A stretch of DNA of 64,000 bases from CBDEFX01 sp965237635 (lineage in GTDB: Bacteria; Chloroflexota; Dehalococcoidia; Lucifugimonadales; CAUZJF01), in assembly GCA_965237635.1 (NCBI GenBank), contig CBDEFX010000002.1:1-64000 (forward strand), read 5' to 3'. A program made the position numbers and the translations under genes. Of the stretch, positions 33,678-41,769 are shown in pieces. The number at the start of each line of letters is the position of its first letter. Within the stretch, counting starts at the first letter, position 1. The notes beneath the pieces were generated by a model. It saw nothing but the letters and a program-made list of their open reading frames with translations. It had not been told where the DNA came from and did not search any database.

Positions 33678-35036
33678 GTCCCAGGAAGTGGTGTAAGAGG
33701 GAGAGGGTCTGGAGAAAGAGAGACCACCGCGTCATCCTTAGCGGGCAAAGAAGAAAGCTCGAGAAAGGAGGACAACAGTGGTCAAGGAAAGGATGGACCT
33801 GCTGGAGCTATTGCGCAAGGGGGGAATGGACGGTGACGTGGACTTTCTACGAGAGGCACTGAGAGTGCTGGTAGAGGGGATCATGGATGCGGAGGTGTCA
33901 TCGAGGATCGGTGCTGAGTATGGAGAACGCAGCCCTGCGCGGGTGACCCAGCGCAACGGGTATCGGTCCCGGGCGTGGGATACCCGGGTGGGGACTATGG
34001 AGCTGCACATCCCGAAGCTTCGAGAGGGGAGCTACTTCCCGAGCCTGCTGGAGCCACGGCGTCGCAGCGAGCGAGCTCTGCTGGCGGTCATTCAGCAGGC
34101 CTACGTAGAAGGTGTATCCACAAGGCGGGTGGATGACCTGGTCAAGGCCCTGGGGTGTGAGGGTATCTCCAAGAGCCAGGTGTCGCGTATCTGTCAGGAG
34201 CTGGACGTGGTGGTTGATGGCTTCCTGGGCCGTCCGCTGGACGGTGGACCCTACCCTTACCTGTGGCTGGACGCACTGACCCAGAAGGTCAGGGAGGACG
34301 GCAGGATCGTCAACGTCAGCGTGGTGGTGGCGACGGCCGTCAATGGCGAGGGCAAGCGGGAGATCATTGGGATGGACGTGGGTACCAGTGAAGACGGCGC
34401 CTTCTGGATGGCCTTCCTACGCTCGCTGTCCGCCAGGGGCCTCAGCGGGGTGGAGCTGGTGGTATCGGACGCTCATCAGGGACTCCGCGGCGCCATCGCC
34501 GCAGTCTTCGGCGGAGCCAGCTGGCAACGGTGCCGCACCCACTTCATGACCAACCTGCTCACTCGGGTACCCAGAAGAGTCCAACCATGGATGGCCACCA
34601 TGGTCCGCACCATCTACCAGCAACCCTCCCCCGATGAGGTACACGCCCAACTCGATAGGGTGACCGATCAACTCGGAGACCGGTTCCCTCAGGTGGCCTC
34701 TCTACTGGACGAGGCTGGACCCGATATCCTGGCCTTCTCCAGCTTCCCTGTCGCCCACTGGAAGAAGATCTGGTCCAACAACCCCCTGGAGCGTCTCAAC
34801 AAGGAGATCAGGCGTCGCACCGATGTCGTGGGCATCTTCCCTAACCGACCAGCCGTGCGTCGCCTGGTTGGCGCCGTCCTCGCTGAACAGCACGATGAAT
34901 GGGCCGTCGGCCGCCGATACCTCACACCCGCCATTCTGATCCTAAACGAAGCTCTTCCGGAGGCCGATCTCGCGGAGGCGACAGCCGCCTAAACAACATC
35001 AACAGGATGACGCACTCTTACACCACTTGACGGGAC
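33678..35036 (+). mobile_element. IS256-family insertion sequence
   Basis: The inverted ends share AAGTGGTGTAAGAG (33686-33699, complement at 35015-35028). They extend outward imperfectly from GTCCC, giving about 22-bp repeats. The length of about 1.36 kb and the single transposase gene are typical. I see no target duplication, so one flank may have been rearranged. Confidence 0.8.
33778..34992 (+). CDS. IS256-family (mutator-type) transposase
   Basis: The 404-residue protein has the family landmarks LREALRVLVEGIMDAEVSSR, GYRSRAWDTRVGTMELHIPK, DDLVKALGCEGISKSQVSRI, YLWLDALTQKVRED (first Asp), VELVVSDAHQGLRGAI (second Asp), WQRCRTHFMTNLL, and NNPLERLNKEIRRRTDVVGI (Glu). GTG 33778 with GGAGG upstream is a likely start; ATG 33793 is the alternative. 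Intact and possibly active. Confidence 0.95.
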   Translation: MVKERMDLLELLRKGGMDGDVDFLREALRVLVEGIMDAEVSSRIGAEYGERSPARVTQRNGYRSRAWDTRVGTMELHIPKLREGSYFPSLLEPRRRSERALLAVIQQAYVEGVSTRRVDDLVKALGCEGISKSQVSRICQELDVVVDGFLGRPLDGGPYPYLWLDALTQKVREDGRIVNVSVVVATAVNGEGKREIIGMDVGTSEDGAFWMAFLRSLSARGLSGVELVVSDAHQGLRGAIAAVFGGASWQRCRTHFMTNLLTRVPRRVQPWMATMVRTIYQQPSPDEVHAQLDRVTDQLGDRFPQVASLLDEAGPDILAFSSFPVAHWKKIWSNNPLERLNKEIRRRTDVVGIFPNRPAVRRLVGAVLAEQHDEWAVGRRYLTPAILILNEALPEADLAEATAA

Positions 35037-35370
35037 GTGACCCCGACCGCCGACCCGAACGGCGCCGCCCCCGGCCTTGCTTCCAGGCCCGCCGGCACCG
35101 CGCACCACTATCCCCCGCCGGTCCCCCTTCTTCCAGCCCAGCACCTTCACCTCGGCCGGCATGACCCGCTCCTCCGCCTTCGTCCGCCGGAACAGCACCC
35201 CGTGCAGCCTCTTCAGCACCCCCGGCGACGGGGTCCTGCTGCCCGACATGATTTGCGAGAAGTGGCCGGAGCTGATGCCAGCCTGCCGCGCGACCTCGTT
35301 CTGGCTGATCCCGTGGGCGTTCATCCGCTCCCACACGGCCCGGCGGTCAACGTCGGGGCACCTGGCAGGC
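34989..35370 (-). CDS. XRE-type HTH protein, N-terminus disturbed
   Basis: The minus strand encodes AVWERMNAHGISQNEVARQA and GISSGHFSQIMSGSRTPSPG, then LKRLHGVLFRR, a clear XRE/Cro HTH. The C-terminal part is basic and ends inside the IS256 end region. Upstream of about 35370 the sequence turns into a leucine-rich-repeat scrap on the other strand, so the natural start is uncertain and may be lost. It was probably a regulator of the ICE. Confidence 0.5.
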
Positions 35371-35574
35371 GCCACCGCGGAACTGGGCAGCCTCTCCAAC
35401 CTGACAGAGTTGGACCTCGGCGGCAACGAGTTGAGCGGGGAGATACCGGCGGAACTGGGCAGCCTCTCCAACCTTGAAACGCTGGAGCTCGGCTTCATCG
35501 ACTTGAGCGGGTGCGTGCCAATCGGCCTGGAAGCCCAGTTGATCCCTTACTCCTTTAACCCACCCTTTTGCTGA
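35368..35574 (+). pseudogene. C-terminal scrap of a leucine-rich-repeat protein
   Basis: The plus-strand frame reads TAELGSLSNLTELDLGGNEL and SGEIPAELGSLSNLETLELG, then a closing CVPIGLEAQL with a stop at 35572-35574. These are two plant-type LRR units of 24 residues plus a C-terminal cap. No start or N-terminus remains. The region 35,575-35,884 holds no gene that I can support. Confidence 0.55.
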
Positions 35575-35884
35575 AGCCACGCGCCCTCAGCCGGGGGCGG
35601 ACGATATCAGGACCGGGATGCGCTCCCAGCGCGTGTTGATTATGGCGCTGCCGAGAAACGGGTATCAGCCTCTCCCTTCGTCGGCCTCCCGGTCGACGGC
35701 GGTTTGACCGCTCCGGCGCATGCTGACGCCCTTGACCGCCAGACCTTCAGCCAACGTTGAAGGGTGGAGGCCAGGTCCAGAGTGAGTCTCCTCTTATTGG
35801 CTTCCATGCCTGCCGCTTCCCCAGATGGACCATCTGACGCAGAAGAGGGCGAAGAAGAGGAATCAATGCCCCACCGGAAAATGG

Positions 35885-35949
35885 GCAACAGAAAAGGGCC
35901 GCACACATGAACCGAGCGGGCTGAAACGCAAAAAAGGGCGGCATACATG
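35885..35949. repeat. Two tandem copies of an AAAAGGGC-rich repeat
   Basis: AACAGAAAAGGGCCGCACAC (from about 35885) and AACGCAAAAAAGGGCGGCAT (from about 35925) are imperfect tandem copies about 40 bases apart. A third copy lies at 32160-32186. As minus-strand RNA they become U-rich tracts after a GC stretch, so they may help termination downstream of the hairpin at 35956. Confidence 0.5.
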
Positions 35950-35955
35950 GCCGCG

Positions 35956-35994
35956 CAGGGGGGAGGACACCCAATCCGAGTGTCCTCCCCCCTG
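35956..35994 (-). terminator. 15-bp hairpin after the ICE helicase gene
   Basis: CAGGGGGGAGGACAC (35956-35970) pairs exactly with GTGTCCTCCCCCCTG (35980-35994) around nine bases. It lies 11 bases after the stop of the helicase gene on the minus strand. A U-rich tract follows about 25 bases later. Confidence 0.65.
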
Positions 35995-36005
35995 TGTGTT
36001 GCGGC

Positions 36006-38390
36006 CTAGCGTCCCGTGCCGACCAACTCCTCCTCCCGCTCCTGTTCCACGATCAGCGCCCACTCGAACATCGAGAGGGTGGCGGGCTGAGCCTTGCGGC
36101 TGCGGCCCTTGGACTTCACCGGCTCCTCGGCCATGAACTCCGCCCAGGAGAACAGCGACTGCTGCGGTTCAGGGGTCTCGTCGTGGTGCCCGCTCCCGTT
36201 CACCGGGGCAGGCGCATGGCCATTGCCGTTGACCTTGTGGCCGTTGTCCAGCACCAACTCGACCGTCGGCCCGATGCCCCCGTATCCAGTACGGGGCAGG
36301 CTGTTGGCGTGGTGTCCGTTGCCGTTGACCGGGACGGCCTCCGGCTCGACTTCCACCAGCTTCCAGCCCTCGTCCACCAGCAGCTCCTCGGCGGTGGCCT
36401 CGGCGTCCCTTGCCCGGGCGAAGACCGCCTCCACCGTCTCGGCCTCGTCCTCCTCTCCGCTGACGATCTTGCGGGCCAAGGCCATCATCACGTCGTCGCC
36501 GTCGTCCCCGTAGGCGGCCAGCCCGTCCTCCGGCAGCTCGCCCTCGACGGCGAGGGAGCTTTGCAGCTTCTTCGCCACCAGCTTCAGCGCGTCGGCCTGG
36601 AGGGTGTTCCGGTAGGACATGAACACCACCTTAACCGGGCGGGTCTGCCCGATGCGCCACGACCGGCGCGACGCCTGCCGCATGACGTACACACTGTAAT
36701 CCGTCTCGAACCAGACCAGGGTTGGGAAGTCGATCAGGTCGAGGCCGGTCTGCACCAGCCTGGGGTGGCAGATCATCACGTCGATGCCCTGCTTGACCCT
36801 ATCGGCAACCCACGCCTCCCGCCGTTCGGGGGCCACCGCGTCGGCCTTCATCACCGCCACGCGGAACCCGTGCCGGGTAAGGATGTCGTCCATCCGCTCG
36901 GTGATGTCCCTGGTGCCGGTGTGGGTGGCGTAGACCAGCACCCTGCGGCCCTCCATGCGCTCGGCGGCCACCAGGTCCACCAACGCCTGCTCCTTGGGGT
37001 AGAGCTTCTCCTCGGACAGGGGCGGCACCTGCACGATGATGTCGCCGCTCCTGGGGTCGAAGACCGTCTCCCCCCTGGTGCAGCCCTCCGGGTAGGCCAG
37101 GAGGGTCTGGAGGTAGGTCGCCAGCAGCCGCTTGGAGCCAGCCTTGAGCGCCTCCGCCAGCTTCTTCCGCAGTTCCTCGTACACGGTGTCGTAGGCGCTG
37201 CGCTGGGAGTAGCCCGTCGAGTCCTCCTCCGAGTCCATCGAGGACAGAAGAATTTGCTCGGTGTAGTCGGGCAGGCCGGAGGCCACGTCTGCGAGTTTGA
37301 GGAAGACGGTGTTCCCTATGATGTGGAATAGAGCGGAGGGAACCAGTCCCGGCCTCTCCCGCACCACCTTGCGGAACTTGCGGCGGCGGCTGTTGCGCCC
37401 GTCCTCCACCGCGTCGTTGTCGGGCTTGCCGACGGTGTGCTCCTCGAAGCCGTACCGCTGAATCCAGCGGTGCTCGTCGGAGCGCCCGAACTCCGTCCTG
37501 ATCTCCGGCGAGAACCTGTAGAGCAGGTGGAACAGCGTCGAGGAGTAGCCGCCCATCAAAGTCCCGGACAGGCTGAGGGACTTGCCGCAAACGTCGGCGA
37601 GGACGCCTGCGGCGATGCCCTGGGCCGAGCCTCTTCCCTTGTACTCGTGGACCTCATCACCAATCAGCAGGTCGAAGAAGCCCTTCATCCGGTGCTTCAC
37701 GTAGTCCGACAGAGGGTAGCGGGCGGGGCCGGACTTGTCGGCCTGCCAGAGGGGGGAGCCGCAGTTGGCGCAGACGCGCTTCCTGCGGTTCAGGTCGGCG
37801 TCCGTGAGGGGAACGCCGTCCTTGTCGACGATTTGCGCCGTGCAGTCGGGGCAGCAGGGGACCCGGAACGGCTCCCCCGTCTCCTCGTCCCGCACCAGCC
37901 TGCCCTTCGACACGGCCCACCGCTCGATGACGGCGGCCTGCCAGCGGTAGGACAGCTTCGCCTTCTCGCGGGACATGACCGCGAACAGCGGGCCGGAGCC
38001 GATAGAGAAGCGGAGCCGCTCCAGGTCGGTGATGGGCTTGACGATGACGGCGCGAGCGCCGGGCACCGTCTGCTCCACCTCCCGCTTCCACTTGGGCACG
38101 AGATGCGGCGGACCCAGCACCAGGATGCGCTGGAAGCCCGCCATGTGCGCGGCGGCGGCGGCGATGAAGGTCTTGCCCGTGCCCATTTCGCCGACGACGG
38201 TGGTGCCCCGGTGGGCTTCGAGGGAGAGGGCCGCGCCTCGTATGGCGTCGGCCTGCGCCCCCAGGGGGGAGCGGAGCAGGCGGGGCAGCTTGCCGCCGTT
38301 CTCCGAGGGGCGGTAGAGCGGCGGGTAGGACTCCACCACCCTCCGGGCGATAGCTTCCTTGAAGTTGTCGATGAACTCTCCGAGGTTCAT
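36006..38390 (-). CDS. ICE-borne SNF2-like DEAH-box helicase
   Basis: The 794-residue protein has GTTVVGEMGTGKTFIAAAAA (Walker A, about residue 65-80) and DLLIGDEVHEYKGRGSAQG as the DExH motif. A zinc ribbon (CCPDCTAQIV and CANCGSPLW) is inserted in the first RecA domain. The second domain has RVLVYATHTGTRDIT, MICHPRLVQTGLDLIDFPTL and QASRRSWRIGQTRPVKVVFM. The C-terminal 180 residues are low complexity with many Asn-Gly. One dispersed palindrome is inserted in this tail (36278-36302). It probably handles DNA during transfer or replication of the element. Confidence 0.88.
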   Translation of the reverse strand: MNLGEFIDNFKEAIARRVVESYPPLYRPSENGGKLPRLLRSPLGAQADAIRGAALSLEAHRGTTVVGEMGTGKTFIAAAAAHMAGFQRILVLGPPHLVPKWKREVEQTVPGARAVIVKPITDLERLRFSIGSGPLFAVMSREKAKLSYRWQAAVIERWAVSKGRLVRDEETGEPFRVPCCPDCTAQIVDKDGVPLTDADLNRRKRVCANCGSPLWQADKSGPARYPLSDYVKHRMKGFFDLLIGDEVHEYKGRGSAQGIAAGVLADVCGKSLSLSGTLMGGYSSTLFHLLYRFSPEIRTEFGRSDEHRWIQRYGFEEHTVGKPDNDAVEDGRNSRRRKFRKVVRERPGLVPSALFHIIGNTVFLKLADVASGLPDYTEQILLSSMDSEEDSTGYSQRSAYDTVYEELRKKLAEALKAGSKRLLATYLQTLLAYPEGCTRGETVFDPRSGDIIVQVPPLSEEKLYPKEQALVDLVAAERMEGRRVLVYATHTGTRDITERMDDILTRHGFRVAVMKADAVAPERREAWVADRVKQGIDVMICHPRLVQTGLDLIDFPTLVWFETDYSVYVMRQASRRSWRIGQTRPVKVVFMSYRNTLQADALKLVAKKLQSSLAVEGELPEDGLAAYGDDGDDVMMALARKIVSGEEDEAETVEAVFARARDAEATAEELLVDEGWKLVEVEPEAVPVNGNGHHANSLPRTGYGGIGPTVELVLDNGHKVNGNGHAPAPVNGSGHHDETPEPQQSLFSWAEFMAEEPVKSKGRSRKAQPATLSMFEWALIVEQEREEELVGTGR
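36278..36302. repeat. In-gene palindromic repeat, copy 1
   Basis: CCCCGTA-TCCAG-TACGGGG followed by CAGGCT. It encodes part of SLPRTGYGG in the helicase C-terminal tail, in frame. Copies 2-4 are at 41651, 44308 and 61246. Confidence 0.7.
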
Positions 38391-38439
38391 TGCGTGTCTC
38401 CTTCCTTATATAGAGGTGTTGCGTTGCGTCCAGACGGAG

Positions 38440-38480
38440 CGAGGCCCCGCGTCCCGGTGTCGAGGACGAGCGGGGCCTCG
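38440..38480 (-). terminator. GC-rich hairpin upstream of the helicase
   Basis: CGAGGCCCCGC (38440-38450) pairs with GCGGGGCCTCG (38470-38480). A second hairpin, CGGCTC-GGTGC-GAGCCG, follows at 38487-38503. Both lie between the stop of the 65-residue gene and the helicase start on the minus strand. Confidence 0.6.
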
Positions 38481-38504
38481 TGGATGCGGCTCGGTGCGAG
38501 CCGT

Positions 38505-38702
38505 CTATGCGGCGTTGGGGAGGCGCTCCCTGCCCTTGGCGTCGTCGTAGCAGCGTCCCCGCAGGTGGTATGCCTTCACCGGGGAGGAGACCGCCCTGCC
38601 GACGATGATGTCCACCGAGGCGGTCTGCATGGCGGGTTCGCCGGGGGCGATGGGCTGCCCGCACCGGGAGCAGGCTTCGAGGGTCATGGTCGTCTGCGTC
38701 AT
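38505..38702 (-). CDS. Small Cys-motif protein
   Basis: The 65-residue protein reads LEACSRCGQPIAPGEPAMQT and later AYHLRGRCYDD, a short treble-clef-like zinc site. The ribosome site AAGGAGAG precedes ATG 38702. I do not know its role; it is one of several small genes of the ICE maintenance block. Confidence 0.6.
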   Translation of the reverse strand: MTQTTMTLEACSRCGQPIAPGEPAMQTASVDIIVGRAVSSPVKAYHLRGRCYDDAKGRERLPNAA

Positions 38703-38756
38703 CCTTGTCTCTCCTTCCTTTTTATGAGGGTGTGTTGCGTTGCGTCCGAAACGAAG

Positions 38757-38820
38757 CGAGACCCCGCCGGTTCCCTGTAGAGGGATGACGGGGCCTCGTG
38801 GTGCGGCTCAGGGTGAGCCG
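38757..38820 (-). terminator. Paired GC-rich hairpins after the N6-methylase-like gene
   Basis: CGAGACCCCG (38757-38766) pairs with CGGGGCCTCG (38789-38798) with one G-U-type position. TCCCTGTAGAGGGA is nested in its loop. CGGCTCA-GGG-TGAGCCG (38804-38820) is the second hairpin. Same design as at 38440-38503. Confidence 0.6.
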
Positions 38821-38826
38821 TCTGAG

Positions 38827-39864
38827 CTAGGCGGCGATGTCGGTGATTACTCCGTCGCCCAGGTCGAGGGCCACCACCGTTGTCTTGAGCCGCTCGCGGT
38901 GGACCTCTTTCTCCGGGGAGTCCTCCACCATCTGCATCTCCTTGGAGGTGCGGCCCTTGACCAGGATGCGCCGGCCGTCGGCTTCGAGCTGGAGGTTGTC
39001 GAGGAAGCCCGCCGCCACCAGCATCGCCATGTGCCCCCTTCTGAGGGGCATCAGCGGGCGGGTTCGCAGGTCCTTCGCGGGCCAGAGGTTGTCGGTAATC
39101 TCCGTGCTGGTCCACAGGCCCGAACGCCGGGCCTCCGCAGCCGCAGCGACGGGATCGACGGTGCGAGTGGCGAACAGGATGTCGCCCGCGGGCGTGGTCT
39201 TCGGGGTGAACGGCGGATAGGGGTCGGGGCGCATCGGCTCCGGCTCTCCCACCGCCCACTCCAGCACCCTCCGCTCGGCGGGGGCGTCGGGAGTCGGGTC
39301 GGCCTTGCGGTAGGCCATGAGCACCACCTGGTCGAAGACCTCTCGCTCCGGGTCCGGGAAGGCCCAGCAGCGCATCCGCCCGTAGTGGGTGGACAGGTAG
39401 CGGGCCGACACCGCCAGACGCTGCCTGGGAACGATGAAGACCAGCAGCCCGCCGTCCACGAGGTAGCGGGTGGTCTGGGTCAGGAAGGCGTGCTCCGTCC
39501 GCTTGTCTTCCGAATCGTAGTCGTATGGAGGGTTGAGGAGCAGCAGCCCGAAGGCCCCGTTCGCTATCGAGGTGGCGAACAGGTCCGAGGCCAGTGCGCG
39601 GTGGAGCAGTTTCTCGGCCTCCTCCGCCCGGTCCCGGTGCAGCTCGACGCCGTAGGTCTCGATGGTAACGGCGTTGGGGCCGTCCAGCCGCTCGGCCAGC
39701 TGCGCCAGCGCGTCCCCGCCCCCGCAGCAGGGGTCGAGGATGCGGAGCGTCTCCCGGTCGCGGTGGTAGTAGCCGGTGGGCGTGTGAATCAGCTCCGCGA
39801 TCATGTCCACCACCCTGTCGGGCGTGGGGTAGTAGCCCCCTTTAGCCTGCGCTGCAAGTCTCAT
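38827..39864 (-). CDS. DUF6094-type N6-methyltransferase-like protein
   Basis: The 345-residue protein has GGYYPTPDRVVDMIAELI, LRILDPCCGGGDALAQLAER (motif I), and FGLLLLNPPYDYD (motif IV with NPPY), so it is a SAM-dependent DNA methylase fold. The rest (FLTQTTRYLVDGGLLVFIVP, MRCWAFPDPEREVFDQVVLM) fits DUF6094 proteins of mobile elements. No nuclease is adjacent, so it may protect the ICE from host restriction. AAGGAGAG precedes the start. Confidence 0.85.
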   Translation of the reverse strand: MRLAAQAKGGYYPTPDRVVDMIAELIHTPTGYYHRDRETLRILDPCCGGGDALAQLAERLDGPNAVTIETYGVELHRDRAEEAEKLLHRALASDLFATSIANGAFGLLLLNPPYDYDSEDKRTEHAFLTQTTRYLVDGGLLVFIVPRQRLAVSARYLSTHYGRMRCWAFPDPEREVFDQVVLMAYRKADPTPDAPAERRVLEWAVGEPEPMRPDPYPPFTPKTTPAGDILFATRTVDPVAAAAEARRSGLWTSTEITDNLWPAKDLRTRPLMPLRRGHMAMLVAAGFLDNLQLEADGRRILVKGRTSKEMQMVEDSPEKEVHRERLKTTVVALDLGDGVITDIAA

Positions 39865-39921
39865 GTCGTCTCTCCTTGTATCTTGGTTTGGTGTGTAACA
39901 ATCACTTCACTTAGGTGGATC

Positions 39922-39988
39922 GGGGTGCGGCAGGCCGACTATTCCCAGGTCGTAGCAGGCCGTGAGAAAGCGAGGGTCGCCGCACCCC
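39922..39988 (+). ncRNA. Candidate IS110 bridge RNA region
   Basis: GGGGTGCGGC (39922-39931) pairs with GCCGCACCCC (39979-39988), closing a loop of 47 bases upstream of the transposase. IS110-type transposases are guided by a structured RNA from the non-coding end next to the gene. This is the only suitable segment. The RNA limits and the guide loops are not resolved. Confidence 0.4.
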
Positions 39989-40071
39989 CCACGAGTTAGA
40001 GCCGAACAGTTGCCTGGGCCAACCAAGCCCGCATCTTGCAAGGACGGGCCAATAATTCGCAGGAGGTGCTG

Positions 40072-41034
40072 ATGGAACAGGAAGCGACCTACGTAGGCAT
40101 CGATGTAGCTAAGGCCCAGGTGGACGTTGCGGTGCGTCCCACGGACGAAAGATGGGAGGTCTCCCATGACGATGCGGGGATCCGGCAGTTGATCTCCAAG
40201 CTGAAGACCCTGGAACCTGTCATGGTGTTGCTTGAGGCTTCGGGCGGCTTGGAGCTGCCTCTGGTGGCTGCTCTGGCAGCCGAGGCGGTGCCGGTGGTCG
40301 TCGTCAACCCGCGCCAAGTGCGGGACTTTGCCAGGGCAACGGGGAAGCTGGCCAAGACCGACTCGCTTGACGCGGCGGCTATTGCTCACTTTGCCGAAGC
40401 GGTCCGACCTCCCGTGCGCCCTTTGCGGGACGCCGAAACCCAGGCCCTCAACTCCCTGGCTGCCCGAAGGCACCAGGTGATGACCATGCTGGTCTCGGAG
40501 AAGAACCGCCTCGGCTCCGCCACCGTCGCCGTCCGTCCCCACATCGAAGCCCACATTGCATGGCTGGAGCGGGAGTTGGACGACCTGGACAAGCGTCTGC
40601 GTCAGACTCTGCGCCAGAGTCCCGTGTGGCGGGAGAAGGACGACCTTCTGCGCACCGTCCCCGGCGTGGGCGAGCAGCTCTCCCTCACTCTTCTGGCCTA
40701 CCTGCCGGAGCTGGGCACCATGGATCGCCGGCAGGTTGCCGCCCTGGTGGGAGTGGCTCCCTACAACCGGGATAGCGGCACCCTGCGTGGTAAACGCACC
40801 GTCTGGGGCGGACGCGCCCGGGTCCGCGCCGCCCTGTACATGGGAGCATTGGTGGCCAGCCGCTACAATCCCGTCATCCGAGACTTCTACCAGCGGCTGT
40901 TGGCCGCTGGTAAGCCGAAGAAGCTGGCCCTCACAGCATGCATGCGCAAGCTGCTCGTTACCCTCAATTCCATGCTCAAGCATCGCTCGCCCTGGCACGA
41001 CATGACTTCCACATTCGTTGTTCATTCCTCTTGA
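40072..41034 (+). CDS. IS110-family transposase
   Basis: From ATG 40072 (AGGAGG upstream) the 320-residue protein has the DEDD RuvC-like N-domain: YVGIDVAKAQVDVAV, VMVLLEASGGLELPLV and KLAKTDSLDAAAIAHFAEAV. The Tnp20 C-domain is LLRTVPGVGEQLSLTLLAYL and QVAALVGVAPYNRDSGTLRG, with the catalytic-Ser region in GGRARVRAALYMGAL. Length is complete. It catalyses RNA-guided insertion without target duplication. Confidence 0.93.
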   Translation: MEQEATYVGIDVAKAQVDVAVRPTDERWEVSHDDAGIRQLISKLKTLEPVMVLLEASGGLELPLVAALAAEAVPVVVVNPRQVRDFARATGKLAKTDSLDAAAIAHFAEAVRPPVRPLRDAETQALNSLAARRHQVMTMLVSEKNRLGSATVAVRPHIEAHIAWLERELDDLDKRLRQTLRQSPVWREKDDLLRTVPGVGEQLSLTLLAYLPELGTMDRRQVAALVGVAPYNRDSGTLRGKRTVWGGRARVRAALYMGALVASRYNPVIRDFYQRLLAAGKPKKLALTACMRKLLVTLNSMLKHRSPWHDMTSTFVVHSS

Positions 41035-41305
41035 CTTTCAAGACAGTTGCTTTCTGAGTGTCGTCGGTGGCGTTAGTGTTCGGTCCGAACCGGCAGGGTT
41101 CGGGCTGGCAGAAGTAGCAGTCCCTCCTCGCCCTGGGCGGCGGCACGTAGTCCTCGACGGTCACCGCCTGGAATATCACCTGGATGCCGCAGCTTCCGCA
41201 GTGGTAGGTCTCCCCGGTGTGAATGTCCTTGTCAGGCTCCTCCACCTGGCAGAATCGCTCGTCGCAGTGCGGGCAGATGAAGAACAGCGTCTGTTCAGTT
41301 GGCAT
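40976..41305 (-). CDS. Zinc-ribbon protein, 3' end replaced by IS110
   Basis: From ATG 41305 (GGAGAGAG upstream) the protein reads TLFFICPHCDERFCQVEEPD, then YHCGSCGIQVIFQAV and DCYFCQPEPCRFGPN, giving up to four CxxC-like pairs. The last 20 or so residues, up to the stop at 40976, are encoded inside the IS110 end and overlap its transposase gene. The native C-terminus is lost. The zinc sites are intact, so it may still work. Confidence 0.6.
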   Translation of the reverse strand: MPTEQTLFFICPHCDERFCQVEEPDKDIHTGETYHCGSCGIQVIFQAVTVEDYVPPPRARRDCYFCQPEPCRFGPNTNATDDTQKATVLKVKRNEQRMWKSCRARASDA

Positions 41306-41337
41306 GGTCTCTCTCCTTTCTAGTGTCTTGCGCCGCT

Positions 41338-41769
41338 TCAGGCGGCGATTGGGATGTCCTCGTGGCGGGTGTCGATGCCGACCACCTCTCCGATTGCCAG
41401 GTTCCTCTGGAAGCAGAGAACCTGGGCCGTCCCGATGCTCTCGGCGCAGGCGAGGCAGAAGGCGGTTATCAGCTCGGCGCGGCTGGCGACGGTCATTCGC
41501 CGCACCAGCATCGAGCCGCCCTCCGGCAGCGTGTGGCGGTAGAGCATGACCGTGGGGTCGCGCCGCTCCGCCTCCGTCGCGGGCCGGTAAAAATGGGGCT
41601 GCCCCGACCGGCACAGGTGCTTCGAGCCGTCGTGCGGGCAGTAGCGGCAGAGCCTGCCCCGTACTGGATACGGGGTCGTGCCGTCCGGCGAGAACCGCTG
41701 CCACGCCCCGTGGTTGCGCTGGCCCCGCCGCTTGTTGTTGCGCTTGGCCCGTTTCAGGGTCCTATCCAT
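41338..41769 (-). CDS. Hypothetical Cys/His-rich protein
   Basis: The 143-residue protein starts very basic (DRTLKRAKRNNKRRGQRNHG) and has LCRYCPHDGSKHLCRSGQPH, a possible zinc site, then FCLACAESIGTAQVL. A dispersed palindrome (41651-41680) encodes TPYPVRGRL. It overlaps the end of the next upstream gene by eight bases. Family unknown. Confidence 0.55.
   Translation of the reverse strand: MDRTLKRAKRNNKRRGQRNHGAWQRFSPDGTTPYPVRGRLCRYCPHDGSKHLCRSGQPHFYRPATEAERRDPTVMLYRHTLPEGGSMLVRRMTVASRAELITAFCLACAESIGTAQVLCFQRNLAIGEVVGIDTRHEDIPIAA
41651..41680. repeat. In-gene palindromic repeat, copy 2
   Basis: AGCCTG then CCCCGTA-CTGGA-TACGGGG and TCGTG. It is in frame in the 143-residue gene, in the opposite orientation to copy 1 relative to the gene. 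Confidence 0.7.

Larger units (their letters stand above)
39905..41045 (+). mobile_element. IS110-family element
   Basis: One IS110 transposase gene has a 160-base non-coding leader and a short tail. The exact ends cannot be fixed, because IS110 elements usually lack inverted repeats. The boundaries given are approximate: the left is just after the upstream region of the DUF6094 gene, the right where the zinc-ribbon gene is interrupted. Insertion appears to have cut the 3' end of that gene. Confidence 0.65.

Noticed and set aside
35640..35948. Minus-strand frame of 102 codons downstream of the helicase
   Set aside because: It starts inside a repeat and lacks a ribosome site and family pattern. 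I treat the stretch as non-coding.
35994..37331. Plus-strand open frame of 445 codons opposite the ICE helicase
   Set aside because: Antisense of a helicase with clear motifs; the His/Leu/Val-rich composition is typical of a shadow.
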